DNA of 7,207 nucleotides from Caldilineaceae bacterium. GTDB taxonomy: Bacteria > Chloroflexota > Anaerolineae > Caldilineales > Caldilineaceae. This document shows positions 1 through 5,425 of the stretch, piece by piece. Position 1 is the first letter of the stretch, and every line of letters begins with the position of its first letter. A program made the position numbers and the translations under genes. The notes beneath the pieces are model-generated. The model ran no database searches. It had not been told where the DNA came from and saw only the letters and a program-made list of their open reading frames with translations. The DNA lies in NCBI GenBank assembly GCA_015494005.1, contig WGCB01000339.1, positions 1 through 7,207 of the forward strand, in the 5' to 3' direction.

Positions 1-1
1 G

Positions 2-19
2 ACGGAAGAGAATTTCCGT
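2..19. repeat. Short inverted repeat near left edge
   Basis: A 6-bp inverted repeat (ACGGAA at 2-7, TTCCGT at 14-19) has a 6-base loop. It lies downstream of the permease stop on the minus strand. No T-run follows it within the window, so I do not call it a terminator. It may be chance, since a 6-bp stem is weak evidence. Confidence 0.25.
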
Positions 20-129
20 GGCATCCCACGGCGCTCTCCCCTTTCGCGCCTCCAGGCGCCCCCGAGGATGTCAACGGCGAGCCACCAACCGGCCGCTTCC
101 GTCCCGCGGCCTGGGTCTTCTGCCTGCGC

Positions 130-954
130 TCACGCCCCAAAGGCCGCGTAGCGACGGATGCCAGCCCGGTAGACCGTCCGGGCCAGGGCCAGGCCGATGC
201 CGATCCAGAGGAGCTGGGCCCCCATGCCGGCCAGGGCTTCCTGGAAGGTGAGCCGGCCCAGGATCAGCTCCACCGGGAAGGCCAGCATCCAGCGGAAGGG
301 CAGGACCAGGGCCAGGCGCTGCACCGCCTCTGGAAAGAGGCCCAGGGGGGCCACCCGGCCGGCGAAGAAGATGAGCACCACGAAGTAGGCCTGGTTGATG
401 GCGTTGATCCGGGTGGTCCAGAAGGCGGCCATGGCCAGGCTCCAGTCCAGGAAGAAGCGGGTGAAAAAGGCCAGGATCAGGACCAGGGGAAAGAGGGCCA
501 GGGCCCAGGGCTGGGGCGCCCAGCGGGGCTGGAAGATCCAGGCCAGGAGCAGCGCAGCCGGCAGCATCACCGCCAGGGTGAGGACCTTGTAGGCCAGGTT
601 GTCCGCGATGTCGCTGTGGATGGGATGCACCGGCCGGAGCAGCATGGCGGAGAACTCCCCGCTGCGGATGCGGTAGTCGTACTCCCACATGATCCAGGTG
701 AAGACCGCGTGGTTCACCAGCATGGCCCCGATGTAGTAGGCTGCGAACTCCGGCACGGTGAAGCCGCCCACCGCGCCTCCCTGCTGCCGGGCCACGGTGG
801 TCCAGACCACCAGGTAGACCAGGGGCTCCATGATGCCGCCCAGGAGCCAGATGAGCATGGCCACCCGGTACTGAAACTGCACGGCCAGGGAGGTGCGGAA
901 GAAGCCCCGGTAGATCTCGAGCAGGTTGCGGACCTGGGTCAGGGTGGTGGTCAT
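130..954 (-). CDS. ABC-2 type exporter permease, COG4587/DUF990 family
   Basis: This is the integral membrane subunit of an ABC exporter whose substrate is unknown. The 274-aa length is normal for the COG4587 family (about 260-270 aa). Hydrophobic segments lie near residues 31-51, 70-90, 117-140, 149-170, 185-205 and 243-262, giving a likely six-helix protein in the cytoplasmic membrane. The loop after the second helix reads IRSGEFSAMLLRPVHP (residues 96-111); an IRxGE...LLRP loop of this kind is typical of the family and of its contact with the ATPase. I chose the ATG at 954 because the protein there begins MTTTLTQVRNLLEIYRG, a typical amphipathic N-terminus. The only longer in-frame start is a TTG at 1062, which adds 36 unrelated residues. 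No strong Shine-Dalgarno sequence precedes the ATG. The matching ATPase lies upstream at 1203-2222, separated by an unusually long 248-base gap. The companion COG3694 permease is not visible. Confidence 0.94.
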   Translation of the reverse strand: MTTTLTQVRNLLEIYRGFFRTSLAVQFQYRVAMLIWLLGGIMEPLVYLVVWTTVARQQGGAVGGFTVPEFAAYYIGAMLVNHAVFTWIMWEYDYRIRSGEFSAMLLRPVHPIHSDIADNLAYKVLTLAVMLPAALLLAWIFQPRWAPQPWALALFPLVLILAFFTRFFLDWSLAMAAFWTTRINAINQAYFVVLIFFAGRVAPLGLFPEAVQRLALVLPFRWMLAFPVELILGRLTFQEALAGMGAQLLWIGIGLALARTVYRAGIRRYAAFGA

Positions 955-1017
955 GGCAGGATGGCGAACACGGCACGGTGGCAGGGTGACCAGGATGGCA
1001 AGGCGAAACCCCGGGAG

Positions 1018-1049
1018 CCAATCAACAAAGGAACGAATCAACCAATCCC
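1018..1049. repeat. Four tandem octamers, CCAATC-type
   Basis: Read on the plus strand, this stretch divides into four successive 8-base units: CCAATCAA, CAAAGGAA, CGAATCAA and CCAATCCC. Units 1, 3 and 4 share the core AATC at the same position, and unit 2 is diverged. The array lies in the gap between the ATPase and permease genes, just upstream of the permease start. Related units with the same CCAATC core occur in the gaps around 3551-3578 and 4996-5056. Confidence 0.55.
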
Positions 1050-1080
1050 GGGCGCTCGTCAAGCGTGTTTTGAAGGGTTT

Positions 1081-1123
1081 GTAGTAACGGCTTTAGCCGT
1101 GCTGCCGCTGAAGCGGTTACTAC
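1081..1123. repeat. Compact three-way-junction inverted repeat (REP/MITE-like)
   Basis: Outer arms GTAGTAAC (1081-1088) and GTTACTAC (1116-1123) are perfect reverse complements. Between them sit two further hairpins: ACGGCT/AGCCGT (1087-1092 with 1095-1100, 2-base loop) and CCGCT/AGCGG (1105-1109 with 1112-1116, 2-base loop). The whole 43-base block can therefore fold as a cloverleaf-like junction on either strand. No T-run follows on either side, so it is not a standard intrinsic terminator. The design of nested perfect hairpins between genes resembles REP elements or short mobile hairpins mobilised by IS200/IS605-type (RAYT) transposases. That link is inference, since no transposase is in the window. 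On the minus-strand transcript it would form between the ATPase and permease cistrons and could affect mRNA stability or their ratio. Confidence 0.75.
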
Positions 1124-1202
1124 CATCACTCCAGGCGTGGCAAGGCGCTAGTCTCTCGTCTTGATCCTCAAAGAGCCCAACGTCCGAGCTCGAAACTCCC
1201 CC

Positions 1203-2222
1203 TCACCCCGTCACCAGACTCGTCTCCTCTGGCTGACTGAAGACGTGCTCGATGACCTCCTCGATGGGCGGGTCCTGCACGGTCAGATCCAGGATGGCCA
1301 GGTCGGCCAGCAGGCGGCCGGTGACCTGGGGCGTGGCGGCCTTGGGGACCCGCAGGGTGACGATGCCTTCGTCCTGGTGCACCACCTGGCCGTAGACGGA
1401 GAAATCCCGGTGTGTGGTGCTGGCCAGCTCCACAGTGATGAGCTTGAAGGGGGAGAAGCGATCCACCAGGGCCTCCAGGGCCCCGTCGAAGAGGAGTATG
1501 CCGTGGTGGATGACAATGACCCGCTTGCAGAGAGCCTCCACGTCGGCCATGTAGTGGCTGGTGAGGAGGATGGTGGCCCCGGTGCGCCGGTTGTACTCGG
1601 CCACGAAGCCCCGGATGCGCCGCTGCATGGTCACATCCAGGCCGATGGTGGGCTCGTCCAGGAAGAGGACCCGGGGCCGGTGAAGCAAGGAGGCGGCGAT
1701 CTCACACTTCATGCGCTCGCCCAAGGAGAGGTTGCGCACCGGCTTGTGGAGCAAGGGGCTCAGATCCAGCAGGGCCACCAGCTCCTCCACTGTGCGCCGG
1801 TACTCGTCCCAGGGGATGTTGTAGACGGCCCGGTTCAGCTCGAAGGAGTCGATGACCGGGATGTCCCAGATGAGCTGGTTGCGCTGCCCCATGACCAGGG
1901 TCATGCGGCGCAGGTACTCCCGCTCTCGCTCCCAGGGGCGGAAGCCCAGGACCCGGGCATCCCCGTCCGTGGGGTGGAGCAGGCCGGCCAGCATCTTCAG
2001 GGTGGTGGTCTTGCCCGCGCCGTTGGGCCCCAGGAAGCCCACGATCTCGCCTGCGTTCACGTGGAAGGTGATGCCGTCCACCGCCCGGATCTGCCGGGTG
2101 CGCCGGTGGACCAGCCCCCGGAGCGCCGCCAGGACGCCGGCCTCCCGCTCGCTCACGGTGTAGATCTTGCGCAGCTTCTCCACCTGGATGACGGGCTGGT
2201 CGCTGGGGGATTTCTGGAACAT
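1203..2222 (-). CDS. ABC exporter ATP-binding protein, COG4586 type
   Basis: This is the cytoplasmic ATPase that powers an ABC-2 exporter and very probably partners the permease at 130-954. It is 339 aa, usual for COG4586. Every nucleotide-binding motif is intact: Walker A GPNGAGKT (residues 65-72), Q-loop around VMGQRNQL (110-117), signature LSLGERMK (165-172), Walker B VLFLDEP (185-191), D-loop GLD (194-196) and H-loop His223 in TSHYM. The Trp-Asp-hydrophobic-Pro stretch (IWDIP, 118-122) and SLGERMK are characteristic of this subfamily. Residues from about 250 form the C-terminal accessory domain seen in NatA/DrrA-like ATPases. The ATG at 2222 is preceded by AAGGAG at 2235-2240 (12 bases away) and a closer GGGTG. 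The M16 gene ends only 22 bases upstream, so the two are almost certainly co-transcribed. The substrate cannot be told from sequence. Confidence 0.97.
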   Translation of the reverse strand: MFQKSPSDQPVIQVEKLRKIYTVSEREAGVLAALRGLVHRRTRQIRAVDGITFHVNAGEIVGFLGPNGAGKTTTLKMLAGLLHPTDGDARVLGFRPWEREREYLRRMTLVMGQRNQLIWDIPVIDSFELNRAVYNIPWDEYRRTVEELVALLDLSPLLHKPVRNLSLGERMKCEIAASLLHRPRVLFLDEPTIGLDVTMQRRIRGFVAEYNRRTGATILLTSHYMADVEALCKRVIVIHHGILLFDGALEALVDRFSPFKLITVELASTTHRDFSVYGQVVHQDEGIVTLRVPKAATPQVTGRLLADLAILDLTVQDPPIEEVIEHVFSQPEETSLVTG

Positions 2223-2244
2223 GGTTCACCCCTGCTCCTTGCCC

Positions 2245-3519
2245 CTACTCGCCCACTTCCGGGCCGGCCACCACCAGGGTGTAGGCGTCGGTGCGCAGGT
2301 ATTTCCGGGCCACCCGCTGCACGTCCTCCTGGGTCACCTGGCCCACCCGCTCCGCGTAGCGCTGCAGGTAGTCCAATCCCAGACCGAACCACTCCATGTC
2401 CAGGAGGATGCTGGCCACCCCGGCGTTGGTCTCCAGGCGCAGGGGCAGGCTGCCAGTCATGTAGGCCTGGGTGTCCGCCAGCTCCTCGGGGGAGACCGGC
2501 TCGTCCCGCAGGCGCTGGAACTCGCCCAGGATGCTCTCGATGGCCCGCTGGGCGTTGACCGGGTTCACCCCCGCGGCCGCGTACCAGGGGCCGGGCCCCA
2601 CGTCCGGGTCCACCACGCTGTAGCTGTAGTAGGCCAGCCCCTGCTTCTCTCGCACCACCTCGCCCAGCCGGCCCATGAGCCCGAAGCGCCCCAGGATGGT
2701 GTTGGCCACCTGCACCGGGAAGTAGTCCGGGTCCGTGCGGGCGATGGCCAGGGAGCCCACCACGATGTCCGCCTGGATCTTGCCGGGCAGGGAGACGTAG
2801 TCGGTCTGCACCTCGCTCTGGTTCGGGGGATCCGGCAGGCTCTGGTCCGCCTCCGGGCCAGTCCAGTCCCCCAGCTGCTCCTCCAGGAGCGCCCGCACCT
2901 GGGGCCCGGTCACGTCCCCGGCCACCACGATGATGGCCCCTCTGGGCGTGTAGCCCTGGAAGAAGCCCAGCACATCCTCCCGGGTGATGGCCTGGATGGT
3001 CTCGGTGTAGCCGCTCACCGGCCGGCCGTAGGGGTGATCCCCGTAGAGGAGCTCGTAGAAGCGGCGGTGGGCCACCCGGCGGGTGTTCTGGTCCCGCTCC
3101 TGCAGGCGGACCAGCCACTGGCCCCGCACCCGCTCCACGTGCTCCGGGGGGAAGGTGGGACGCCGCAGCACGTCCGCCAGCACCGCCACCAGCCGGGAGA
3201 AGTCCTCGGAGAGGCTGGTGCCGTTGAAGTGGGTCACGTGGATGTCGCCTCCCACCGAGAGGCTGGCCCCCACCGACTCCACCAGCTCGTTGAAGGTGTC
3301 GAAGTCGTAGTGCTCCGTGCCCCGGGTGAGGAGGGAGGCGGTGAAGGCGGACAGCCCGGCCTTCTCCGGCGGCTCGTGGAGGCTGCCCACAGGCAGGTAG
3401 CCCTCCAGCACCGCCACCGGGGAGGAGTGGTTCTCCCGCACCAGCAGGGTGATGCCGTTGGCCAGGGAGATGCGTTCAACCGTCTCGGGACCAGGGATGG
3501 ATTGGGTTTTGACAGGCAT
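2245..3519 (-). CDS. M16-family (insulinase/pitrilysin-like) protein, non-catalytic subunit type
   Basis: This 424-aa protein has the two-lobed M16 layout: an N-terminal half (about residues 10-220) and a C-terminal half (about 225-424). In active M16B peptidases the N-terminal half carries HxxEH in a context like GLAHFLEHMLFKGT. Here the aligned segment reads GLSAFTASLLTRGT (55-68), so both histidines and the catalytic glutamate are replaced (Ala58, Ala61, Ser62). The C-terminal half keeps the Arg/Tyr pair in REKQGLAY (Arg290, Tyr297), which in two-gene M16B enzymes is supplied by the partner lacking HxxEH. It is therefore best read as the non-catalytic partner of a heterodimeric peptidase; the catalytic partner is not in this window. 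There is no signal peptide or membrane segment. The start at 3519 is supported by AAGGAG 8 bases upstream and by the family start; open frame continues further upstream but is non-coding. It is followed closely by the ABC ATPase gene. Confidence 0.93.
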   Translation of the reverse strand: MPVKTQSIPGPETVERISLANGITLLVRENHSSPVAVLEGYLPVGSLHEPPEKAGLSAFTASLLTRGTEHYDFDTFNELVESVGASLSVGGDIHVTHFNGTSLSEDFSRLVAVLADVLRRPTFPPEHVERVRGQWLVRLQERDQNTRRVAHRRFYELLYGDHPYGRPVSGYTETIQAITREDVLGFFQGYTPRGAIIVVAGDVTGPQVRALLEEQLGDWTGPEADQSLPDPPNQSEVQTDYVSLPGKIQADIVVGSLAIARTDPDYFPVQVANTILGRFGLMGRLGEVVREKQGLAYYSYSVVDPDVGPGPWYAAAGVNPVNAQRAIESILGEFQRLRDEPVSPEELADTQAYMTGSLPLRLETNAGVASILLDMEWFGLGLDYLQRYAERVGQVTQEDVQRVARKYLRTDAYTLVVAGPEVGE

Positions 3520-3527
3520 GGGATGGG

Positions 3528-3533
3528 CTCCTT
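3528..3533 (-). promoter_or_regulatory. Shine-Dalgarno site of the M16 gene
   Basis: AAGGAG on the minus strand lies 8 bases before the ATG at 3519. It is the best ribosome-binding site in the window. It decides the start of the M16 gene, whose frame otherwise stays open far upstream into the preceding gene. Confidence 0.8.
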
Positions 3534-3550
3534 GGGGGAGAGAAAGGCAA

Positions 3551-3578
3551 AAGACCGAAGATCCAAGATCGAAGATTG
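3551..3578. repeat. Four tandem heptamers (AAGAYYS)
   Basis: On the plus strand, four units follow each other without gaps: AAGACCG, AAGATCC, AAGATCG and AAGATTG. A fifth isolated AAGATTG lies at 3601-3607. The array sits in the 134-base gap between the 441-aa gene and the M16 gene and is followed by GG, which makes a GATTGG core shared with the other arrays here. It resembles the heptameric short tandem repeats known from cyanobacterial intergenic DNA. In the minus-strand mRNA it would lie in the spacer 32-59 bases before the M16 start. No function is evident. Confidence 0.6.
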
Positions 3579-3653
3579 GGTGGCCGACAATTGGGGGGTG
3601 AAGATTGAACTCCCGCGAGCGCCAATGTCCACCCCCGTACGCCCAACTCCCGC

Positions 3654-4979
3654 TCAGGGCGCGTAGCGGAAGCGGGGCAGCTGCTCCTCGGGCCGGTAGG
3701 TGAGGGGCAGGGCCAGGGGCGCGCCCAGGTTGGCCAGCTCCGTTTGGGCCGCGGCCAGCCGAGCCGCCAGATCCGGGAAGGGCGCCGCCGGGTAGAGGCC
3801 CAGCTCCCCCTGGAGGGCCAGCCAGCGCAGGACCTCGATCCGCAGCATGCCCCGCAGCACAGGATCGTCCTGGCTGTTGACCTGGGCCTCCAGGACCACG
3901 GCCAACTGCTCGGTGGTGCGGCGCAGCTCCTGGCGGATGCCTTCCACGTCCTGCTCCCACTCTGGGACCAGGCGCAGGCCGAAGCCGCCCAAGGCCACCC
4001 GCAGCTTCAGCGCCTGCCAGGCCCGCAGCTCCTGGAGCAGCCAGTGCTGCTGGGCCAGAGCCGGACCAGTGGAGAGGGCCTGCCCGATCACGTCCCGCCG
4101 CACCCGATCCTCCACCGTGAGGGCGGCTCGCACCGCCTCCCGCTCCGGCTCCACGTCCTGGCCGGCGGTGAGCTGGATGCGCTGGAGCAGCGCCCCCACC
4201 GCGGCCTTGCGGTTGGCCACCACCTCGTCCAGGATCGGGTCCAGGGAGGCGGGCTCCTGGAGGTGGGCCCACTGGCTGGCCAGGGCCACGCCACCAGGCT
4301 GGAGCAGGGGGCCTCGCCGCAGCTCCCGGACGGCCCGCAGCTGCTCCGGCGTGCCGTGCTGGCGCAGGATGGCCTCCACCCGGGCCAGGATCTCGTCCCG
4401 CTGGGCCGGCAGCAGCCCCGGCGCTCGGCTGGCCACCAGTTGGGCCTGGAGGGCCGTGGCCACGGCCTCCTCTGGCTCGTCCACCAGGGCCAGCCCCTCC
4501 CCGCTCTGCACCAGGAACCGACCCCGCTCCAGGGGTGGCAGATCCCCGGCCAGGACGGCCACCGTGCGCACCAGGCGGTAGCTGAGGCTCGCCCGCTCCG
4601 AGGCTTGGCTGCCCCGGTAGCCCTGTCCCAGCAGGAGGAGCAGGCTGGCCCGCTGGCCGTTCTCCATGCGGGCGTCGAACTGGATGGTGGCGTAGGCCAG
4701 GGCCAGCTCGTTGGCGCGGATGGCCTGCCAGGCCAGGGCCGGCGCCGGGGCGTCCGTCAGCTGGAGCAGGGCCAGGTGGGGCGGGATCTGGCTGGGATCC
4801 AGGGCCTGGATGGGATCCACCGCCGGGGCGGCCTCCTCGTTTCCCCGCAGGAGGTAAAGGCCGGCCAGCGCGCCCAGGGCCACCACCAGGCTCACGAAGA
4901 AGCCGATGACCAGGAGCACTTCGGCCCAGCGCCGCCGCCGGGAAACCAGTTTGCCGTCCGGGGTGAGTTCGTAGGTCAT
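3654..4979 (-). CDS. Membrane-anchored helical protein of unknown function
   Basis: I do not recognise this 441-aa protein. A basic stretch (RRRR, residues 14-17) precedes one hydrophobic segment (about 21-44). This predicts a single-pass anchor with a short cytoplasmic N-terminus and about 395 residues outside. After an Ala/Pro-rich linker (49-80), the rest is rich in Ala, Leu, Glu, Gln and Arg. Its helix-turn-helix rhythm (e.g. 84-140, 150-205, 210-222, 300-385) suggests a TPR-like or other alpha-solenoid scaffold, but no consensus repeat is clear. No catalytic motif is visible. It begins at the ATG at 4979, just before the anchor. The frame is open upstream to 5330, but that part has non-coding composition and contains promoter-like and repeat sequences. 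No Shine-Dalgarno is seen before the ATG. It is the first gene of the leftward cluster; the M16 gene starts 134 bases after its stop. Coding status is supported by coherent protein composition and the N-terminal anchor. Confidence 0.82.
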   Translation of the reverse strand: MTYELTPDGKLVSRRRRWAEVLLVIGFFVSLVVALGALAGLYLLRGNEEAAPAVDPIQALDPSQIPPHLALLQLTDAPAPALAWQAIRANELALAYATIQFDARMENGQRASLLLLLGQGYRGSQASERASLSYRLVRTVAVLAGDLPPLERGRFLVQSGEGLALVDEPEEAVATALQAQLVASRAPGLLPAQRDEILARVEAILRQHGTPEQLRAVRELRRGPLLQPGGVALASQWAHLQEPASLDPILDEVVANRKAAVGALLQRIQLTAGQDVEPEREAVRAALTVEDRVRRDVIGQALSTGPALAQQHWLLQELRAWQALKLRVALGGFGLRLVPEWEQDVEGIRQELRRTTEQLAVVLEAQVNSQDDPVLRGMLRIEVLRWLALQGELGLYPAAPFPDLAARLAAAQTELANLGAPLALPLTYRPEEQLPRFRYAP

Positions 4980-4995
4980 GGAGGTGGAGGGTCGG

Positions 4996-5056
4996 GTGAC
5001 TGGACGATTGGGCGACTGGAACGGGTGAATCCGTGGATTCGTTGATCGGTGGGCTG
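4996..5056. repeat. Degenerate octamer array
   Basis: Plus-strand units at exact 8-base spacing are GTGACTGG (4996), ACGATTGG (5004) and GCGACTGG (5012). After a 5-base interruption come GTGAATCC (5025), GTGGATTC (5033), GTTGATCG (5041) and GTGGGCTG (5049). The first three fit RYGAYTGG, and the last four all begin with GT. Two neighbouring units make the perfect inverted repeat GAATCC-GT-GGATTC (5027-5040). The array lies in the probable 5' leader of the 441-aa gene, close to its start codon, where no Shine-Dalgarno is seen. Confidence 0.55.
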
Positions 5057-5167
5057 GGCTGCAGCGCGAAATTTCAAAACCAGAGAAGTGCGAGAATGCT
5101 TTCTGCCGTCCACTCCCAACTTCCGGATCCCGACTTCCAGCCCCAGCACGTATGTTCCGTGACGACA

Positions 5168-5208
5168 AGTATAGCAAAGTATAGCACGGAAGCCTTCGAA
5201 GAACACAA
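5168..5208 (-). promoter_or_regulatory. Probable leftward promoter with duplicated extended -10
   Basis: On the minus strand the decamer TGCTATACTT occurs twice in perfect tandem (5167-5176 and 5177-5186). Each copy contains TATACT, close to the -10 consensus TATAAT, with the TGn extension before it. A TTGTGT at 5203-5208 could serve as a weak -35 but lies 19 bases from the nearer -10. Between them is the 8-bp palindrome CTTCGAAG (5194-5201), a possible operator. Transcription would start about 5161-5171, giving a leader of roughly 185 bases before the gene at 4979. This is a prediction from consensus matching only. Confidence 0.55.
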
Positions 5209-5271
5209 CTGGCCGTCAGGAAGAGGTGAGCAGGCCCGTTCTTGGGCCCCGCAATTTTGCGTAGACGATTT

Positions 5272-5299
5272 TTGTGTCCCTTTCGGCCTATGCTATGAT
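5272..5299 (+). promoter_or_regulatory. Probable rightward promoter for the GH18-like gene
   Basis: TTGTGT (5272-5277) and TATGAT (5294-5299) are 16 bases apart, and a TGC directly before the -10 makes it an extended type. Transcription would start near 5306, giving a leader of about 120 bases. The inverted repeat CGCAA-TT-TTGCG (5250-5261) lies just upstream of the -35, where a regulator could bind. Prediction from consensus matching only. Confidence 0.55.
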
Positions 5300-5342
5300 A
5301 GGCGTTACGATTCTGATCTTGCGAATTCACCGTGGTCCGCTC

Positions 5343-5376
5343 GGGTGAAGCCGGGGCGAGAAAGCCTCTGTCACCC
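5343..5376 (+). other. Nested hairpin in the 5' leader of the GH18-like gene
   Basis: The predicted transcript can form GGGTGA (5343-5348) paired with TCACCC (5371-5376). An inner stem pairs GGGGC (5353-5357) with GCCTC (5364-5368, one G-U pair) around a GAGAAA loop, with a small AGCC/TG internal loop between the stems. No T-run follows, so it is not an intrinsic terminator. A second short stem, ACTC/GAGT (5405-5408 with 5413-5416), overlaps the GGAGGAG ribosome-binding sequence. It may be a stability or regulatory structure; I do not recognise a riboswitch class. Confidence 0.4.
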
Positions 5377-5425
5377 AGGCCCAGGTAGCCAGGATCAGCA
5401 GACTACTCGGAGGAGTGAAGAACCC

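Larger units (their letters stand above)
4980..5425. other. Divergent intergenic region between the leftward cluster and the GH18-like gene
   Basis: This 446-base stretch has no convincing gene and is visibly less GC-rich than its surroundings, especially at 5160-5300. From left to right it holds an octamer repeat array (4996-5056), a leftward promoter-like region with duplicated -10 elements (5167-5208), and an inverted repeat CGCAA/TTGCG (5250-5261). It then holds a rightward promoter-like region (5272-5299), a leader hairpin (5343-5376), and the ribosome-binding region of the plus-strand gene. I saw no tRNA or other recognised RNA. Confidence 0.75.

Noticed and set aside
955..1062. TTG start at 1062 for the permease
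   Set aside because: It would add 36 residues that do not look like the family, run through the octamer array, and have no good ribosome-binding site.
1081..1123. Intrinsic terminator between ATPase and permease
   Set aside because: The hairpin is strong but no T-run follows it on either strand.
1161..3666. Long plus-strand open frames opposite the ATPase and M16 genes
   Set aside because: Low-complexity translations and no family motifs. The minus strand carries complete ABC and M16 motifs over the same bases.
3520..4272. Extension of the M16 frame upstream to 4272
   Set aside because: The extra 251 residues are Gly/Pro/Ala/Arg-rich shadow of the 441-aa gene in another frame. The ATG at 3519 has a good ribosome-binding site and matches the family N-terminus.
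1018..5056. CRISPR array
   Set aside because: The repeats are only 7-8 bases, lie directly head to tail with no spacers, and no cas gene is present.
4980..5330. Extension of the 441-aa gene upstream to 5330
   Set aside because: Amino-acid composition changes abruptly. The stretch contains promoter-like and repeat sequences, and the membrane anchor follows directly on the ATG at 4979.
5343..5400. Class I cyclic-di-GMP riboswitch
   Set aside because: GAAAGCC and GGTAGCC resemble parts of that class, but the GGGCAAA junction, the ACGCAAAGC core and the GNRA-loop hairpin are absent.
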